Shown: piece after piece, positions 9,301 to 19,135 of the stretch
Layout: every line of letters begins with the position of its first letter
How positions within the stretch are numbered: the stretch's first letter is position 1
From: M0108 sp963841065
Lineage (GTDB): Bacteria > Pseudomonadota > Gammaproteobacteria > Chromatiales > Chromatiaceae
NCBI GenBank assembly: GCA_963841065.1
Contig: CAWJBI010000058.1
Span: forward strand, 62,001 to 126,000
Length of the DNA: 64,000 nt
Direction: 5' to 3'
The notes under the pieces: model-generated
The model's database searches: none
The model's input: only the letters and a program-made list of their open reading frames with translations
Told to the model about the DNA's origin: nothing
Made by a program: the position numbers and the translations under genes

Positions 9301-10404
9301 CTAACCAGAAGGAAAAGGAGAGGCGGCTCGGGACGCCTGTCCCGACGCCCTCCCCGCCACCAAGGTCTCCATGATGGAGCTCGCGCGCTCGTCGATGGCG
9401 CGCTCGATCTGCTCGACCTGTTCCTTCAATGCCGCGCCGGTTTTCTCGCCGCGCCCCAGGATCTCTTGCAGGAGGGGGGTGAGGGTGAGCGCCAGATCCG
9501 TTGCATGCTGGTGGTGGAGGGCATGCAGGAGTGCCTGATCGGCGTCGCGGTAATCGCCCAGCTTGCAGTACACGCACGCGGAGCACAGATAGAGAGCCCA
9601 GCGCCGCTGGTCCGCATCGCTCAGACCCTGGCCCAGAACCGCGTAACGCTCCCTCGCCTCCTGATAGTTGGCCGCTTTGAACATGTCATCCGCCTCCTTC
9701 AGCAGACGGCTGTTGCACACCGTGATCCAGCGCCTGATCCGGTTGCCGTACAGGTTGAATTTCCGATTGCGGAACTCCGCCACCTCCAGCCAGGGCCGGG
9801 CATCCGCATAACGCTCGAGGCGCATGTAATGGCGGCCGATGATGTAAGCGCTTTGCACATACTTTTTATCGCCCCGCTCGAAATGGGCGGTGATGATCTC
9901 GATGATGCGGCGGAAATCCCGCTGCTCCGCCGCGTCCTCCAGATCGGCGATAAGCTTCGCGTGCTTGCGGAAGCGGTCGCTCATGGCGTGCAAGGCTTCG
10001 CTGGCCGCCTTACGGACCGCGTCCGGCTCCTCGTCGTCCCAGGTGAGATTGGCCAGCGTGAGCAGGGCGCCGGGGTCCTTTGCCTGGCCCAGGGCCCGGG
10101 CCGAGTCGGCGCGTTCCGCCTCGTCCTCGGACTGAATGAGGTACTTCATACAAAAAAGCATCATGTCGCGCAGATGCTCTTGCTTGCGGCCCCAGAGGAC
10201 GAGACCTACGATGATGAGGGCCGACAGCGCGAGGGCCACCAGGAAGGCGATCAGGATCCCGGGTGCCGCGCCCACGCCGGCACCGGCGGCCGATTCCGCG
10301 GCAGCCACCGGCGCGGCCAGAAATCCGCCTACCATAGCTAGCGGCAGGCAGGGAGGCTGCCGGCTGGGATTGGCGGGTTCGAGTTTTGGCAAAAAGGTTT
10401 TCAT
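9301..10404 (-). CDS. Membrane-anchored helical-repeat (TPR-like) protein, unknown function
   Basis: A 367-residue protein. It has a probable N-terminal hydrophobic or signal region (residues 18-36), a clear membrane helix (IAFLVALALSALIIVGLVLW, about residues 52-71), and a long soluble part made of helical pairs. The middle resembles a HEAT-like segment (ADSARALGQAKDPGALLTLANLTWDDEEPDAVRKAASEAL); the later part is TPR-like (AYIIGRHYMRLERYADARPWLEVAEFRN and ARERYAVLGQGLSDADQRRWALYLCSACVYCKLGDYRDADQALL). Such folds usually bind other proteins. It follows the second nhaD on the same strand after about 100 bases and may be cotranscribed with it, which hints at an ion-transport-related scaffold; that is inference only. 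Confidence 0.65.
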   Translation of the reverse strand: MKTFLPKLEPANPSRQPPCLPLAMVGGFLAAPVAAAESAAGAGVGAAPGILIAFLVALALSALIIVGLVLWGRKQEHLRDMMLFCMKYLIQSEDEAERADSARALGQAKDPGALLTLANLTWDDEEPDAVRKAASEALHAMSDRFRKHAKLIADLEDAAEQRDFRRIIEIITAHFERGDKKYVQSAYIIGRHYMRLERYADARPWLEVAEFRNRKFNLYGNRIRRWITVCNSRLLKEADDMFKAANYQEARERYAVLGQGLSDADQRRWALYLCSACVYCKLGDYRDADQALLHALHHQHATDLALTLTPLLQEILGRGEKTGAALKEQVEQIERAIDERASSIMETLVAGRASGQASRAASPFPSG

Positions 10405-10452
10405 CGTTAGCGATCTGTGTTCTTTGCGATTGAGACCTGTCCCGGAGTCCCC

Positions 10453-10469
10453 GCCAGGGGGACCCTGGC
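10453..10469 (-). terminator. Hairpin after nhaD copy 2
   Basis: GCCAGGG-GGA-CCCTGGC forms a perfect 7-bp stem, extendable to about 11 bp with one bulge by the flanking CCCC/GGGG. It lies between nhaD copy 2 and the helical-repeat gene and may attenuate transcription; no T run follows. Confidence 0.35.
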
Positions 10470-10510
10470 AGGGGCGGTCGCATCGGGCGGTGCCCGCCCA
10501 GTACGCTCAC

Positions 10511-11964
10511 TCAGAGCACGCTCTGGTTGATGAAGAGGTGAACGGCGATGCTCGCGGCGTAGCCGAGCGCGATCGCCCAGGTCCACCGCAGGTGCAGGAA
10601 GAAGGTGTACTGGCCGCGCGCCTGGCCCATGAGCGCCACCCCGGCGGCGGAGCCAATGGACAGCAGGCTGCCGCCCACCCCCGCGGTCAAGGATATCAGC
10701 AGCCATTGGCCCATGGACATATCGGGGTTCATGCTCAGCACGGCGAACATGATCGGGATGTTGTCCAGGATGGCGGACATGAGCCCGATCAGGATGTTCG
10801 CGAGGGTGGGGCCCAGATCCACGTACAGGACCTGGGAGAGCATCCCCAGGTAGCCGATGAAACCGAGCGCGCCCACGCACAGGATCACGCCGTAGAAGAA
10901 GAGCAGGGTATCCCACTCCGCCCGGGCGATCTTCCGGAAGATATCGAACGGGACCACATCGCCCACCTGCCCGATATCCAGATTGGCGTCCCGCATGTCC
11001 AGCGTGGGCCGATGGGTCTTCTTGAGGAAGTAGCCGAAGAACTGGAGGTAGGCCAAGCCCGTCATCATGCCGAGCATAGGCGGCAGGTGGAAGAAGCTAT
11101 GGAAGCTGACGGCGGTGGCCAGGGTCACCGCGAACAGGATAATGATCCGTTTGGCGCCCCGCCTCATCCGCACCCGATCGTCGCTCGCCAGGGGTTTCTC
11201 GTCGGGGATCGCGAAATGCATGGCAAGGGCCGGCACGACGAAATTGACCACCGACGGGATGAAGAGGAGGAAGAAGGACCAGAAATCCACCGGGCCCTAG
11301 GGCGTGATGAGGCCTTTCTGCCAGACCATCAGGGTGGTAATGTCGCCGAAGGGGCTAAGGGCGCCGCCCGCATTGGCCGCCACCACGATGTTGATGCAGC
11401 CCAGACCGACAAAGCGCGGCTTCCCCACCCCCACCGCGAGCAGCACCGCGCCCATCAGGAGCGCGGTGGTCATATTGTCCGCCACCGGCGAGATAAAAAA
11501 GGCGAGCCAGCCGGTCACCCAGAACAGCCTGCGGTACCCGAAGCCCTTGCGGATGAGCCAGGAGCGCAAGGCGTCGAACACCAGGCGCTCTTCCATGGCG
11601 TTGATGTAGGTCATGGCCGAGAGCAGGAACAGAAAGAGTTCGGCATACTCCATCACGTTGTGGCGGAGGGCGGGCGCCACCGTCGCCGCGGCGGGCGTGT
11701 TGTGATAGGCGATGGCAACGAGCAGCCACAGGATGCCGGCGGCGAGGATGACGGGCTTGGACTTGCGCAGGTGGGTGAACTCCTCCGCCATGACGATCAG
11801 ATAAGCGACCAGGAAGATCACCAACGCCGCATAGCCGACCCAGTGATCGGTCAAGGGCGGTCGGCTCGCCTCCGCGGCGCCGCTGGCCGCATGAGCGAGA
11901 GCGAGAGCGAGAGCGGATAGGGCGAACAGGGCAAGACCATGAAATAAAGCAATTTTTTTATCAT
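10511..11964 (-). CDS. nhaD: NhaD-type Na+/H+ antiporter copy 2, interrupted by in-frame TAG
   Basis: Full-length NhaD-like Na+/H+ antiporter, paralogue of the gene at 1-623. The first half ends with NIVVAANAGGALSPFGDITTLMVWQKGLITP and an in-frame TAG at 11297-11299; the same frame then continues GPVDFWSFFLLFIPSVVNFVVPALAMHFAIP through to LFINQSVL. The stop lies inside the palindrome GCCCTAGGGC. The N-terminus also looks disturbed: the likely start is the ATG at 11964, but a seven-T run (11953-11959 on the plus strand) is one base short; with eight, the protein begins MIKKIALFHGLALFALSALALALAHAASG, a good signal-like sequence. Without correction the open frame can only start at 12043. About 485 residues; either a pseudogene or a gene with assembly errors. 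Confidence 0.8.
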
Positions 11965-12227
11965 TGTGGCGAGCCCTTCGTGGAGGTGACAGAGAGAAAA
12001 AGGAAAATTTCTCCGCCCTAACGTTCATGGAAGGTCCAACCACCCCCCACGGATGCAGCCTTGTCCGGGGGAACCTTTATACAGCGAGCATCAAGCTAAC
12101 TTATTCTAATGACATCCCGGCCACTAGCCGCAAAATCCTGGCCCTGGCCGCGGCGTCGGCCCCGCACCACCCGCGCCGGCCCCGCCCGGGCACTACCCCC
12201 GGTGGCGCCGGCGCGGGGTTCATCCGC

Positions 12228-14012
12228 TTACTCGGTCCGCACGGCCTCGGGCAACACGGTCTTGGCCATGCGCTTGGCAAAGTAGTAGATGCGCTTCTGC
12301 TTTTCGATGATATCGATCTCCAGCGTATAGGCCGGGATGCGATTGGGCTCCTCGGCCACCAGCCGCTCGGCCTCGTGGACCGCGGCGGAGTCCGCGATCC
12401 GGGTGATCTCGTCCTTCATGCCGATAACGACCTGGGCGGCGATTTCGTTGCGCTGGGAGACGGCCTGCACGGCGGCATCCACCGCCTTGATGATCGCCGC
12501 CTGGAAGCCGTTGAGCACCTCCTGGGTGGGCGCGCTCACCTTGAGCCCATCATTGATGCGGTCGTGGCCCAAGACCACCAGATTGGTCTCGATGATGTCG
12601 CCGATGTTCTCCAGGTTGCTGGCGGCATCGATCAGCCGCAGGAACTCCTGCATCTCCCCCTCGGATAAGGGTTGCTTGGCGATCTTGCCCAGGTAAGCGA
12701 CGATCTCGGCGTGGAGGATGTCCACCGCATCGTCCATGCGCCGGACCTCTTCGAGGCTCTCGTGGTTGCCGTCGAGGATGGCGGGCATGATGCGGGTCAT
12801 CATGGCATTCACCGTCTCGCCCATGTGCAGGATTTCCATGCGCACCCGGTCCAGGGCCAGCGAGGGCGTGGAGAGGAGCGTCTCCTCCAGATACTTGGCG
12901 CGCACTATGATCCCTTCCTCCTCCATGGGCTTGTCCGGGACCAACCACTCCACCAGGCGCACGAACTGGGAAGTGAACCAGATGAAGATCATGGTATTAG
13001 CCACGTTAAAGAAGGTGTGGGCGTTGGCGATCTGGCGCGGGGTCTCCGCCGCCAGACGGGCGGTGCCCGTGAGGTCCGGATAGGCGGGCGAGATGGCGAT
13101 GACGAAGTCCGCCATGAAACCGATGAGCGGCAGCCAGAGCAAGACCCCGAACACGTTGAAGGACAGGTGCACCAGGGCCGCGCGCACCGCCTCCCGCGGC
13201 TTGCCGATCACCGCCAGCAGGGCCGTGGCGCAGGTGCCGATATTGGCGCCGAAGGTCAGGGCGATACCGGCCTCCAGGCTGATGAAGCCTTGCCCGGCCA
13301 TGACAATGACGATACCCGTGGAGGCGGAAGAGGACTGGATGATGGCAGTGAAGACCGTGGCGACGAGAACCCCGACGAGGGGGTTGTCCATGCTCTTCAT
13401 CAGGTCGAGAAAGGGCTCGAAACTGCGCAGCGGCTGCATCGCCTCGCCCATCACGTGCATGCCGAAGAAGATCATGCCCAGGCCCATAGTCATGCCACCG
13501 TAGTGGCGAGTCCTCTCGTCCTTGGAGAGGAAGAGCATGGCGAAGCCGACCGCGATCAGCAGCAAGGCCGCCTTGGTGATCTTGAAGGCGACGATCTGGG
13601 CGGTGATGGTGGTGCCGATGTTGGCGCCCATGATGACGCCGACGGACTGGGCCAGGGACATGAGCCCGGCGGAGATGAAACCGACCACCAGCACCGTGGT
13701 GACGGAGGAGGACTGAATCACCGCGGTCACCAGGGCACCGGTGAACACGCCCATATAGCGGTTGGTGGTCAGGGTGGCGAGGATGTTCTTCATGCGCTCC
13801 CCGGCCACGGCCTTCAACCCCTCCTCCATCTGCATCATGCCGAAGAGAAACAGGGCGAGGCCACCGAACAACTCCACGGTCATCATGCCCCACTCGAGGT
13901 TGGCCTCACCGCCGGCGGCGGCGGCCAGCACCGGGGCAACCGCGCCGCCGAGCACCAGTAGCAGCATGAGCCGGCGGGCCATGTCGTAATTCATGAACGC
14001 GAGCCTGTTCAT
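12228..14012 (-). CDS. Na+/phosphate cotransporter (NptA/Na_Pi_cotrans) with PhoU-like C-terminus
   Basis: Inner-membrane protein of the Na/Pi cotransporter (PF02690) family, 594 residues. It has the duplicated transport signature: TAVIQSSSVTTVLVVGF and MGANIGTTITAQIV in the first half, TAIIQSSSASTGIVIVMAG and FGANIGTCATALLAVIG in the second. From about residue 360 a cytoplasmic PhoU-like helical domain follows (LDRVRMEILHMGETVNAMMTRIMPAIL, and AASNLENIGDIIETNLVVLGHDRINDGL). Bacterial members move phosphate with Na+, and some export it. I chose the ATG at 14012 because AGGAGAC lies eight bases upstream; an earlier ATG at 14030 overlaps that ribosome site. It lies between uspA and nhaD copy 2, all leftward. 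Confidence 0.9.
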   Translation of the reverse strand: MNRLAFMNYDMARRLMLLLVLGGAVAPVLAAAAGGEANLEWGMMTVELFGGLALFLFGMMQMEEGLKAVAGERMKNILATLTTNRYMGVFTGALVTAVIQSSSVTTVLVVGFISAGLMSLAQSVGVIMGANIGTTITAQIVAFKITKAALLLIAVGFAMLFLSKDERTRHYGGMTMGLGMIFFGMHVMGEAMQPLRSFEPFLDLMKSMDNPLVGVLVATVFTAIIQSSSASTGIVIVMAGQGFISLEAGIALTFGANIGTCATALLAVIGKPREAVRAALVHLSFNVFGVLLWLPLIGFMADFVIAISPAYPDLTGTARLAAETPRQIANAHTFFNVANTMIFIWFTSQFVRLVEWLVPDKPMEEEGIIVRAKYLEETLLSTPSLALDRVRMEILHMGETVNAMMTRIMPAILDGNHESLEEVRRMDDAVDILHAEIVAYLGKIAKQPLSEGEMQEFLRLIDAASNLENIGDIIETNLVVLGHDRINDGLKVSAPTQEVLNGFQAAIIKAVDAAVQAVSQRNEIAAQVVIGMKDEITRIADSAAVHEAERLVAEEPNRIPAYTLEIDIIEKQKRIYYFAKRMAKTVLPEAVRTE

Positions 14013-14136
14013 CAGGTTGTGTCTCCTCATATTTGGGAAATAGTTAAGCGCCGGGGAGCTAGGCCGGGAGGGCGCGGCACCGCGACTCTCCCGCTTCGCA
14101 CGGCTTGCAGGGGGTCCGGTCGCCCGGCCCCAAGAC

Positions 14137-14606
14137 TTATTTGGTGGCCTTGACGACGGTGACGGGAACGGAGGCGAGATGGACCACCCGCTCGGCCACG
14201 GAGCCGAGGAGCAGACGCTTGACCCCGGTCTTGCCCTTGCTGCCCAGGACGATCAGGGCGGCGTTTTTGTTCGCCGCGACCTCCAGGATGCGGGTCGCCG
14301 GCAGGCCCTTCACCAGCAGCGACTCGACATGGCGCAGTTCCTTGGCCTCGGGGTGCTGCTTGACGACACGGGTCAGGAACTCCTCCAACATCGCCGCGGC
14401 GCCATCCTCGATCCGGCGCAACTGCTTCTTTTTCAACGCCTCGGCGTAATACCCAGGCATCTCCTCGGGATCATGCACGATGTGCAGAACGAGTAAGGGC
14501 TGGCCGAGGCAGTGGGCGAGATCGACGGCATGCAGGAGCGCGGCCTCGGCGTGGGGGAAAAATCCACCGGCACCAGAATCGGGCGGTCTTCCTGTTTTTC
14601 TGTCAT
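14137..14606 (-). CDS. Universal stress protein UspA family (one-base frameshift)
   Basis: Cytoplasmic nucleotide-binding stress protein of the UspA family, about 156 residues. The ATG at 14606 has GGAGAA just upstream and gives MTEKQEDRPILVPVDFSP. At about 14560 one C is missing from a T5C5 run; restoring it continues into HAEAALLHAVDLAHCLGQPLLVLHIVHD. The C-terminal ATP-binding loop is present as VLGSKGKTGVKRLLLGSVAERVVHLASVPVTVV, the G-2x-G-9x-G(S/T) type of motif. It is leftward and about 125 bases upstream of the Na+/phosphate transporter, so it could share a transcript with it. Confidence 0.82.
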
Positions 14607-14717
14607 AGCTTCTCCGGAACGCCCCATGGGGGGTAAAAATGAAGGATAGGGAATACAACCGCCTAAGCCAAAGCATCCCCGCGGGAGCTAGTTCGGTCAA
14701 GGATCATCGCCACACCC

Positions 14718-16218
14718 TCAAATACCGATCAATAGAGGATTAACCCCGCCCCTGCCTCGGGACGAAAAGGCGCGGTTGTAAAGATCGGTTAGGGGCTCGA
14801 CCGGGTAACGGAGGGGCAGGAAGCGCTCGCCGGCAAGGGCGACGATGCCGATCCACTCGGGATGGGCGCCAAAGACAACATGATGGTTCCTGATGCCACC
14901 CGCATCCAACCAGAGGGTGTCGTCACGGGACAGGGGGGTGTGGCCAACCAGGACGGGGACCTGAGGGCCCAGGCCGAGGGTATTGCGCAGGCGCTTGATG
15001 TCCCCTGGGCCATAGCCGGCGGGGGAATTGGGCTTACGCAGCCGAACCCGGGTGACCTCGCGCTCCAGGCGCGGGTTATCCCGGATATTGATCAGCATGT
15101 CACGGGTGACCGTGGATGTCGGGGGGCCCGCATGGCAGGCGACGAAGCGCGGCGAGGTGGCGACATAGGGCAGCCGCTGGTAGAGCCGGGTCATGGCCTC
15201 GAAATAGGCGGTGCCCCGAGCGTCACGCAGGGCGTGTTCCCAAAGGACGGCCTGGGGCACGCCGTTCTTGCTGATCTCCTCGGAGAAGCTGTCGTGATTG
15301 CCGCGCAGGTAATAGACCTGGCCGGGGAAGGCGAGCTGGAGGCGAAAAATCAAGTCCATGAGGAGCATGGAGGACCCCATGAAGGCCTCCAGACCCTCCT
15401 CGTCCGGGTGGGGGGCATCGCCAATGATGACGAGGGCCACCTTACCCGCCTCCAGCCCTTCCAGGATGGCGTTCTGGGTCAGCACCACCAGCAGGTTGTC
15501 GAGACGGGCATGCAGATCGCCCACGAAGACCGGATCCAGTCCCGGTGGCAGGTTGACCAGGCCCACCAGGGCGGCCCTTGGCATCCTTGGGCTGGTTGGG
15601 ATCGGACTCTATCCAGGCGATGACGCCCTCGATCAGGGTCAGGGCCTCCGCCGCGGAGGGCTCGGCGATGGGCGCGCCCAGGAGCTTGGCCAGGCGTTCA
15701 AGCTTGGCCAGGCGCAGGTTGGCGGCGGGTTTCCAGCCCGCCTTGGGCGCCAGGGGCGAGAGGCAGCTCCCCTCGGTCGGCGCCAGATTCTTGAGGGTGA
15801 GACCCTCCGGGGTCAGCTTGATGCGCAGATGATGCCCCGCCACGGTCTCCGGATAATCCATCAAATCCTGCTGTTGATCCTCTTCCCGCCCCAATACCAG
15901 GCTATCCCCAGGCACCAGGCGCAAAAAGCCATGGAGGGTAGCGGCGGGAGTTTCCGGGTCCTCGATCAGATAGGCCCCGCTGGGGACCGTTCCGCCCTCG
16001 GCGGTCAGCATGGGTTCGGGATAGAGTTGTAAGCGTTTACCCTGCTCGCCCCCCAGTTGCATCAGGATCGGGGCCAGGGGGCAGATAAGGCGCACCTTGG
16101 CCTCGCCGAGACTGACGGCACCGGCGATCTCGATTTCCTCGCAGGCCCCAAACTCGTCCAGGAGGTCGCTGAACCGGCGCAGGAATCCCCTGGAGGATTT
16201 CTTGGTGGGAAAATTCAT
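14718..16218 (-). CDS. FHA-domain protein fused to calcineurin-like phosphoesterase (probable frameshift)
   Basis: The ATG at 16218 gives MNFPTKKSSRGFLRRFSDLLDEFG. An FHA-like domain follows (LVLGREEDQQQDLMDYPETVAGHHLRIKLTPEGLTLKNLAP, about residues 115-160), a fold that binds phosphothreonine. Near 15575 the frame changes; the next frame encodes a metallophosphoesterase with DPVFVGDLHARLDN, IIGDAPHPDEEG, YYLRGNHDSFSEE, VACHAGPP and VLVGHTPLSRDD, the metal-binding Asp, His and Asn set of the calcineurin-like family. An ATG at 15584 could start a separate gene overlapping the first, but the first frame then runs into repetitive nonsense, so a single roughly 500-residue protein with one indel is more likely. 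It overlaps the P-loop gene upstream, implying coupled translation. Confidence 0.7.
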
Positions 16219-16219
16219 C

Positions 16220-16846
16220 TCAGCCTCCCGTCGCGTCCAGGGCAATCCGCCAGGGGGCGGCATCCAGGTCCTCGCGCACATAGACCCGCATGCCGGAACG
16301 TTGGAAATGCACCGCAACCTCGCCGAAGATTTCCATCTGACGGCGAATGTGCGCCAGGTCAAGAAACTGGTCCACCGGGTGGGTGCCCTGGCGGGCCCTG
16401 GCCAAACGCCGTTCCAGGACCAGTTCCGGCGACGGCAGGAGAAATTCGAAGACGAAGCGCTGGGCCCAGTCCGGATCCCAAAAATGGCGCTTGAGGGGCG
16501 GGCACCGGATGCGCCCCGTCTCCAGGGTCAAGTCCTGGCAGCGCGACAGCCATCCGGGTTCGAAGAGGGCCAGGCCCTCCTTCACGCCCACGAAGGGCAG
16601 GCCAAGCTGAACCTCCCGCGGCCGCAGGGCCATGGCCTGGGACTTCCACCAGCCGGCGACGCTGATATCGATATAGCCCTCCTCGGGCCAGCCCTTGATC
16701 CGCTTGATCAGGGTGGTCTTGCCGGAACCCGGTGGCCCGGTCACCACCAGTTGCCGGAACTTGAGTTCAGGCGGAAAAAGTACCCCCCTGATAGTCTGGC
16801 AGGCCTCGATAGGCGCCAGTGTCAGGCCATTGATTATCCTCTTCAT
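16220..16846 (-). CDS. P-loop NTPase, function unknown
   Basis: A 208-residue protein with a clear Walker A motif, GPPGSGKTT at residues 37-45, preceded by a beta strand (FRQLVVT). No obvious Walker B or sensor motifs of AAA+ proteins follow; length and layout resemble a small kinase-like or single-domain P-loop NTPase. Its TGA overlaps the ribosome-binding region of the FHA-phosphoesterase gene, whose ATG begins two bases further on, so the two are translationally coupled and probably act together, possibly as a phospho-switch. The specific substrate is unknown. Confidence 0.7.
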   Translation of the reverse strand: MKRIINGLTLAPIEACQTIRGVLFPPELKFRQLVVTGPPGSGKTTLIKRIKGWPEEGYIDISVAGWWKSQAMALRPREVQLGLPFVGVKEGLALFEPGWLSRCQDLTLETGRIRCPPLKRHFWDPDWAQRFVFEFLLPSPELVLERRLARARQGTHPVDQFLDLAHIRRQMEIFGEVAVHFQRSGMRVYVREDLDAAPWRIALDATGG

Positions 16847-16947
16847 CGCCCACCACCCAACCCTAGGCTAATAACCCAGCCCCGGAAAACGAGATCGCCC
16901 ACGGACCTCATGAGAGTCCTTTACCACTGAATCCAGTGAAATATGAA

Positions 16948-17051
16948 CCCAGCAGCGGGCGCCAAGGGCGCCCTCTGCTGGGTACCCCCTTGCCGGCGGG
17001 GCGGGCAAGGAGGTGGCGACGCTGCCCTCTGGGACGAGGGAAAGCGTCGCC
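16948..17051 (-). terminator. Two large hairpins downstream of pit copy 2
   Basis: The 214 bases between pit copy 2 and the P-loop gene contain two strong hairpins: GGCGACGCT/AGCGTCGCC at 17016-17051 with an inner CCCTC/GAGGG, and CCCAGCAG/CTGCTGGG at 16948-16982 with an inner GGGCGCC/GGCGCCC. Neither has a T run, but together they probably end the pit transcript. Confidence 0.5.
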
Positions 17052-17060
17052 AACGAGGGT

Positions 17061-18333
17061 CTAGGCGCCGAAGATGGCCTTGAGGAGGTAGAAGAAGATG
17101 GCCGCCAGGGCGGCACCCACCGGCAGGGTGATGAACCAGGACACCACGATGTTACCCAACACCCGCAGATCCAGGGCGCCAATGCCCCGCGCCAGGCCCA
17201 CGCCCATGACCGCGCCCACGGCGATATGGGTGGTGGAGACGGGCATGCCGAGACCGGAGGCCACGATAACGGTGGCCGAGGACGCCAGGGTAGCGCAGTA
17301 ACCGCGGCTGGGGGTCAGCTCGGTGATCTTGGAGCCGATGGTCTCCATGACCTTATAACCATAGGTCGCCAGGCCCACGACGATGGCGATGCCACCCGCG
17401 AGGAGGATCCACCAGGGCACCGGGGCCTTGGAGGCCAGGGTACCCGTCTCGACCAGGCTGAGGACGGCGGCGATGGGCCCAATGCCGTTGGCCACGTCGT
17501 TGGAGCCATGAGCGAAGGACATGGCGGCGGCGGTGAAGACCATCATGGGGGTGAAGACCTTCTCGACGCTGGCGATAGTGGAAGCTCTTGTCCGCCTTGT
17601 TATCGACCTTGACCTTGTTGACCAGGATAGCGCCGATGATGGCGCAGACAATGCCCATAGCGATGGAGCCGATCTGGGTCTCCAGGGTGCTGAAGTGAAG
17701 GTTGAAGTTCTTGAGGCCCTTGGAGATGGTCACCAAGGCGACGATGTAGCCCACCAGGAAGACATAGAAGGGGGCCCACTTCTTGGCATTGCCGAAGGGG
17801 TCGTCGGTCTCGAACACCAGCTTGCGGACGCTGAGCATGAGGACGAGGGCAATGATGCCGCCGGTGACGGGGGAGATGAACCAGCTCGCGACGATCTCGC
17901 CCAGACCACCCCACTTGACGGCGTGCATGCCGATACCCGCGACACCAAAGCCCACCAGGGCACCGACGATGGTGTGGGTGGTGGAGACGGGCCAGCCGCG
18001 GCCGGAGGCGATCATGAGCCAGATACCCGAGGCCAGCAGGGAGGCGAGCATGCCATAGATGAGGAGGTGGGGCGTGCTCGCCAGGACCGCCGGATCGATG
18101 ATGCCGGACTTGATGGTGCCGGCCACGGTGCCGCCCGCCAGGAAGGCGCCGGCGAACTCGAAGATACCCGCGATGATCACGGCCTGCTTGACGGTGATGG
18201 CGCCCGAGCCCACGGAGGTGCCCATGGCGTTACCGACATCGTTGGCGCCGATGCCCCAGGTCATGTAGAGGCCGAAGACGAAGGCCAAGACGAGAAACCA
18301 AGTGCCGTATTCGGCAATGATTTGACTTTCCAT
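17061..18333 (-). CDS. Inorganic phosphate transporter, Pit family, copy 2 (one-base frameshift)
   Basis: Second Pit-family phosphate permease, about 424 residues. The first frame runs from MESQIIAEYGTWFLVLAFVFGLYMTW with GANDVGNAMGTSVGSGAIT (family signature) and WPVSTTHTIVGALVGFGV to NKVKVDNKADKSFHY. At about 17576 one extra base shifts the frame; the second frame continues ASVEKVFTPMMVFTAAAMSFAHGSNDVANGIGPIAAVLS, then GLGMPVSTTHIAVGAVMGVGLARG and ends FFYLLKAIFGA. Both halves are fully conserved, so an indel error is likely. This long Pit subtype with a central cytoplasmic loop differs from the short Pit at 3919-4986. It lies about 110 bases after the DUF47 gene on the same strand. Confidence 0.85.
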
Positions 18334-18441
18334 AAATCCCCCAGAAAAACTTTAGGTCAAAGGAGTCGGTCACCCCATGAGGACACCCCAGCGCGGAATG
18401 CCTGGGCGCGGATCATGGGTCTTACCGGTCGGGAGCCGCGC

Positions 18442-19122
18442 TCAGCGGGCGATGAGCAGACGCAGGCGATCGCCGACCTTCTCGGCGTAATCGGCCAGGT
18501 CGCCGATCCACTGGATCAGCTCGTACCAGAAGATGACCGAAACCGGCTTGAGACTGTCTTCCTGGGCGAACAGGGACTGGGACAGGGCCATGCCGAGCTT
18601 GTCGGTATCGTCCTCGATGAGGTTGAGTTTCTCGATCATGCCCTCCACCGTCTCGGCCTCGCGGCCGCGGAAGCCGGTCTCCACCAGTTCGTCCAGCTCG
18701 GCGATCAAGAGGCCGGCCTGATTGACGGCATCGACGCAGCGCGCCACCAACTGGCGCAGGTCATCGGCCATGCCCGGCGGCACCTGCATGTCGCGCTCCA
18801 CCAGGAGCCCGGCGATATCCTGGGCGGTGTCGGCGATGGAATCCTGCATGCCCAGGAGATCGAGCAGGTCGCGTCGATCCACGGGCATGAACATGCTCTT
18901 GGGCAACTGGGCGCGCAGCCCATTCTTGATGGCGTCGGCCTCGTGCTCCTTGGCGAAGATGATGTCCTTGGCCTTGACAATGCCCGCCTTGTCATTGGCG
19001 ATCAGGGCCTCGAACAGGCCCGGAACCTCGGCGACGCATTCGCCGACCACAACCATGTGCTTCTGCACTGGTTTGAAGGGGGAATGCCCGAACAGCGAGG
19101 CGATGGGATTGGTACCTTTCAA
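18442..19122 (-). CDS. DUF47/PhoU-like partner of Pit copy 2 (TIGR00153 type)
   Basis: Cytoplasmic PhoU-like helical protein, 226 residues, upstream of pit copy 2 in the same order as at the first locus. I chose a TTG start at 19122 because GAGGAGT lies six bases upstream and the resulting N-terminus (LKGTNPIASLFGHSPFKPVQKHM) is typical of the TIGR00153 subfamily; the open frame extends to 19200 but those residues look non-coding. Characteristic stretches are AKEHEADAIKNGLRAQLPKSMFMPVDRRDLLDLLGMQDSIADTAQDI and IEDDTDKLGMALSQSLF. It probably modulates Pit activity in response to phosphate or metal. Confidence 0.88.
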   Translation of the reverse strand: MKGTNPIASLFGHSPFKPVQKHMVVVGECVAEVPGLFEALIANDKAGIVKAKDIIFAKEHEADAIKNGLRAQLPKSMFMPVDRRDLLDLLGMQDSIADTAQDIAGLLVERDMQVPPGMADDLRQLVARCVDAVNQAGLLIAELDELVETGFRGREAETVEGMIEKLNLIEDDTDKLGMALSQSLFAQEDSLKPVSVIFWYELIQWIGDLADYAEKVGDRLRLLIAR

Positions 19123-19135
19123 GAGATGACTCCTC

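Noticed and set aside
11297..11299. TAG as a pyrrolysine codon
   Set aside because: NhaD is not a methylamine methyltransferase, no pyl genes are visible, and frameshift errors are common in this window, so an error or mutation is far more likely.
10136..11920. 594-residue ORF on the plus strand
   Set aside because: Antisense of nhaD copy 2 and the helical-repeat gene, with low-complexity His/Gln/Gly/Asp-rich sequence typical of shadow frames.
12672..13961. 429-residue ORF on the plus strand
   Set aside because: Antisense of the Na+/phosphate transporter and of shadow composition.
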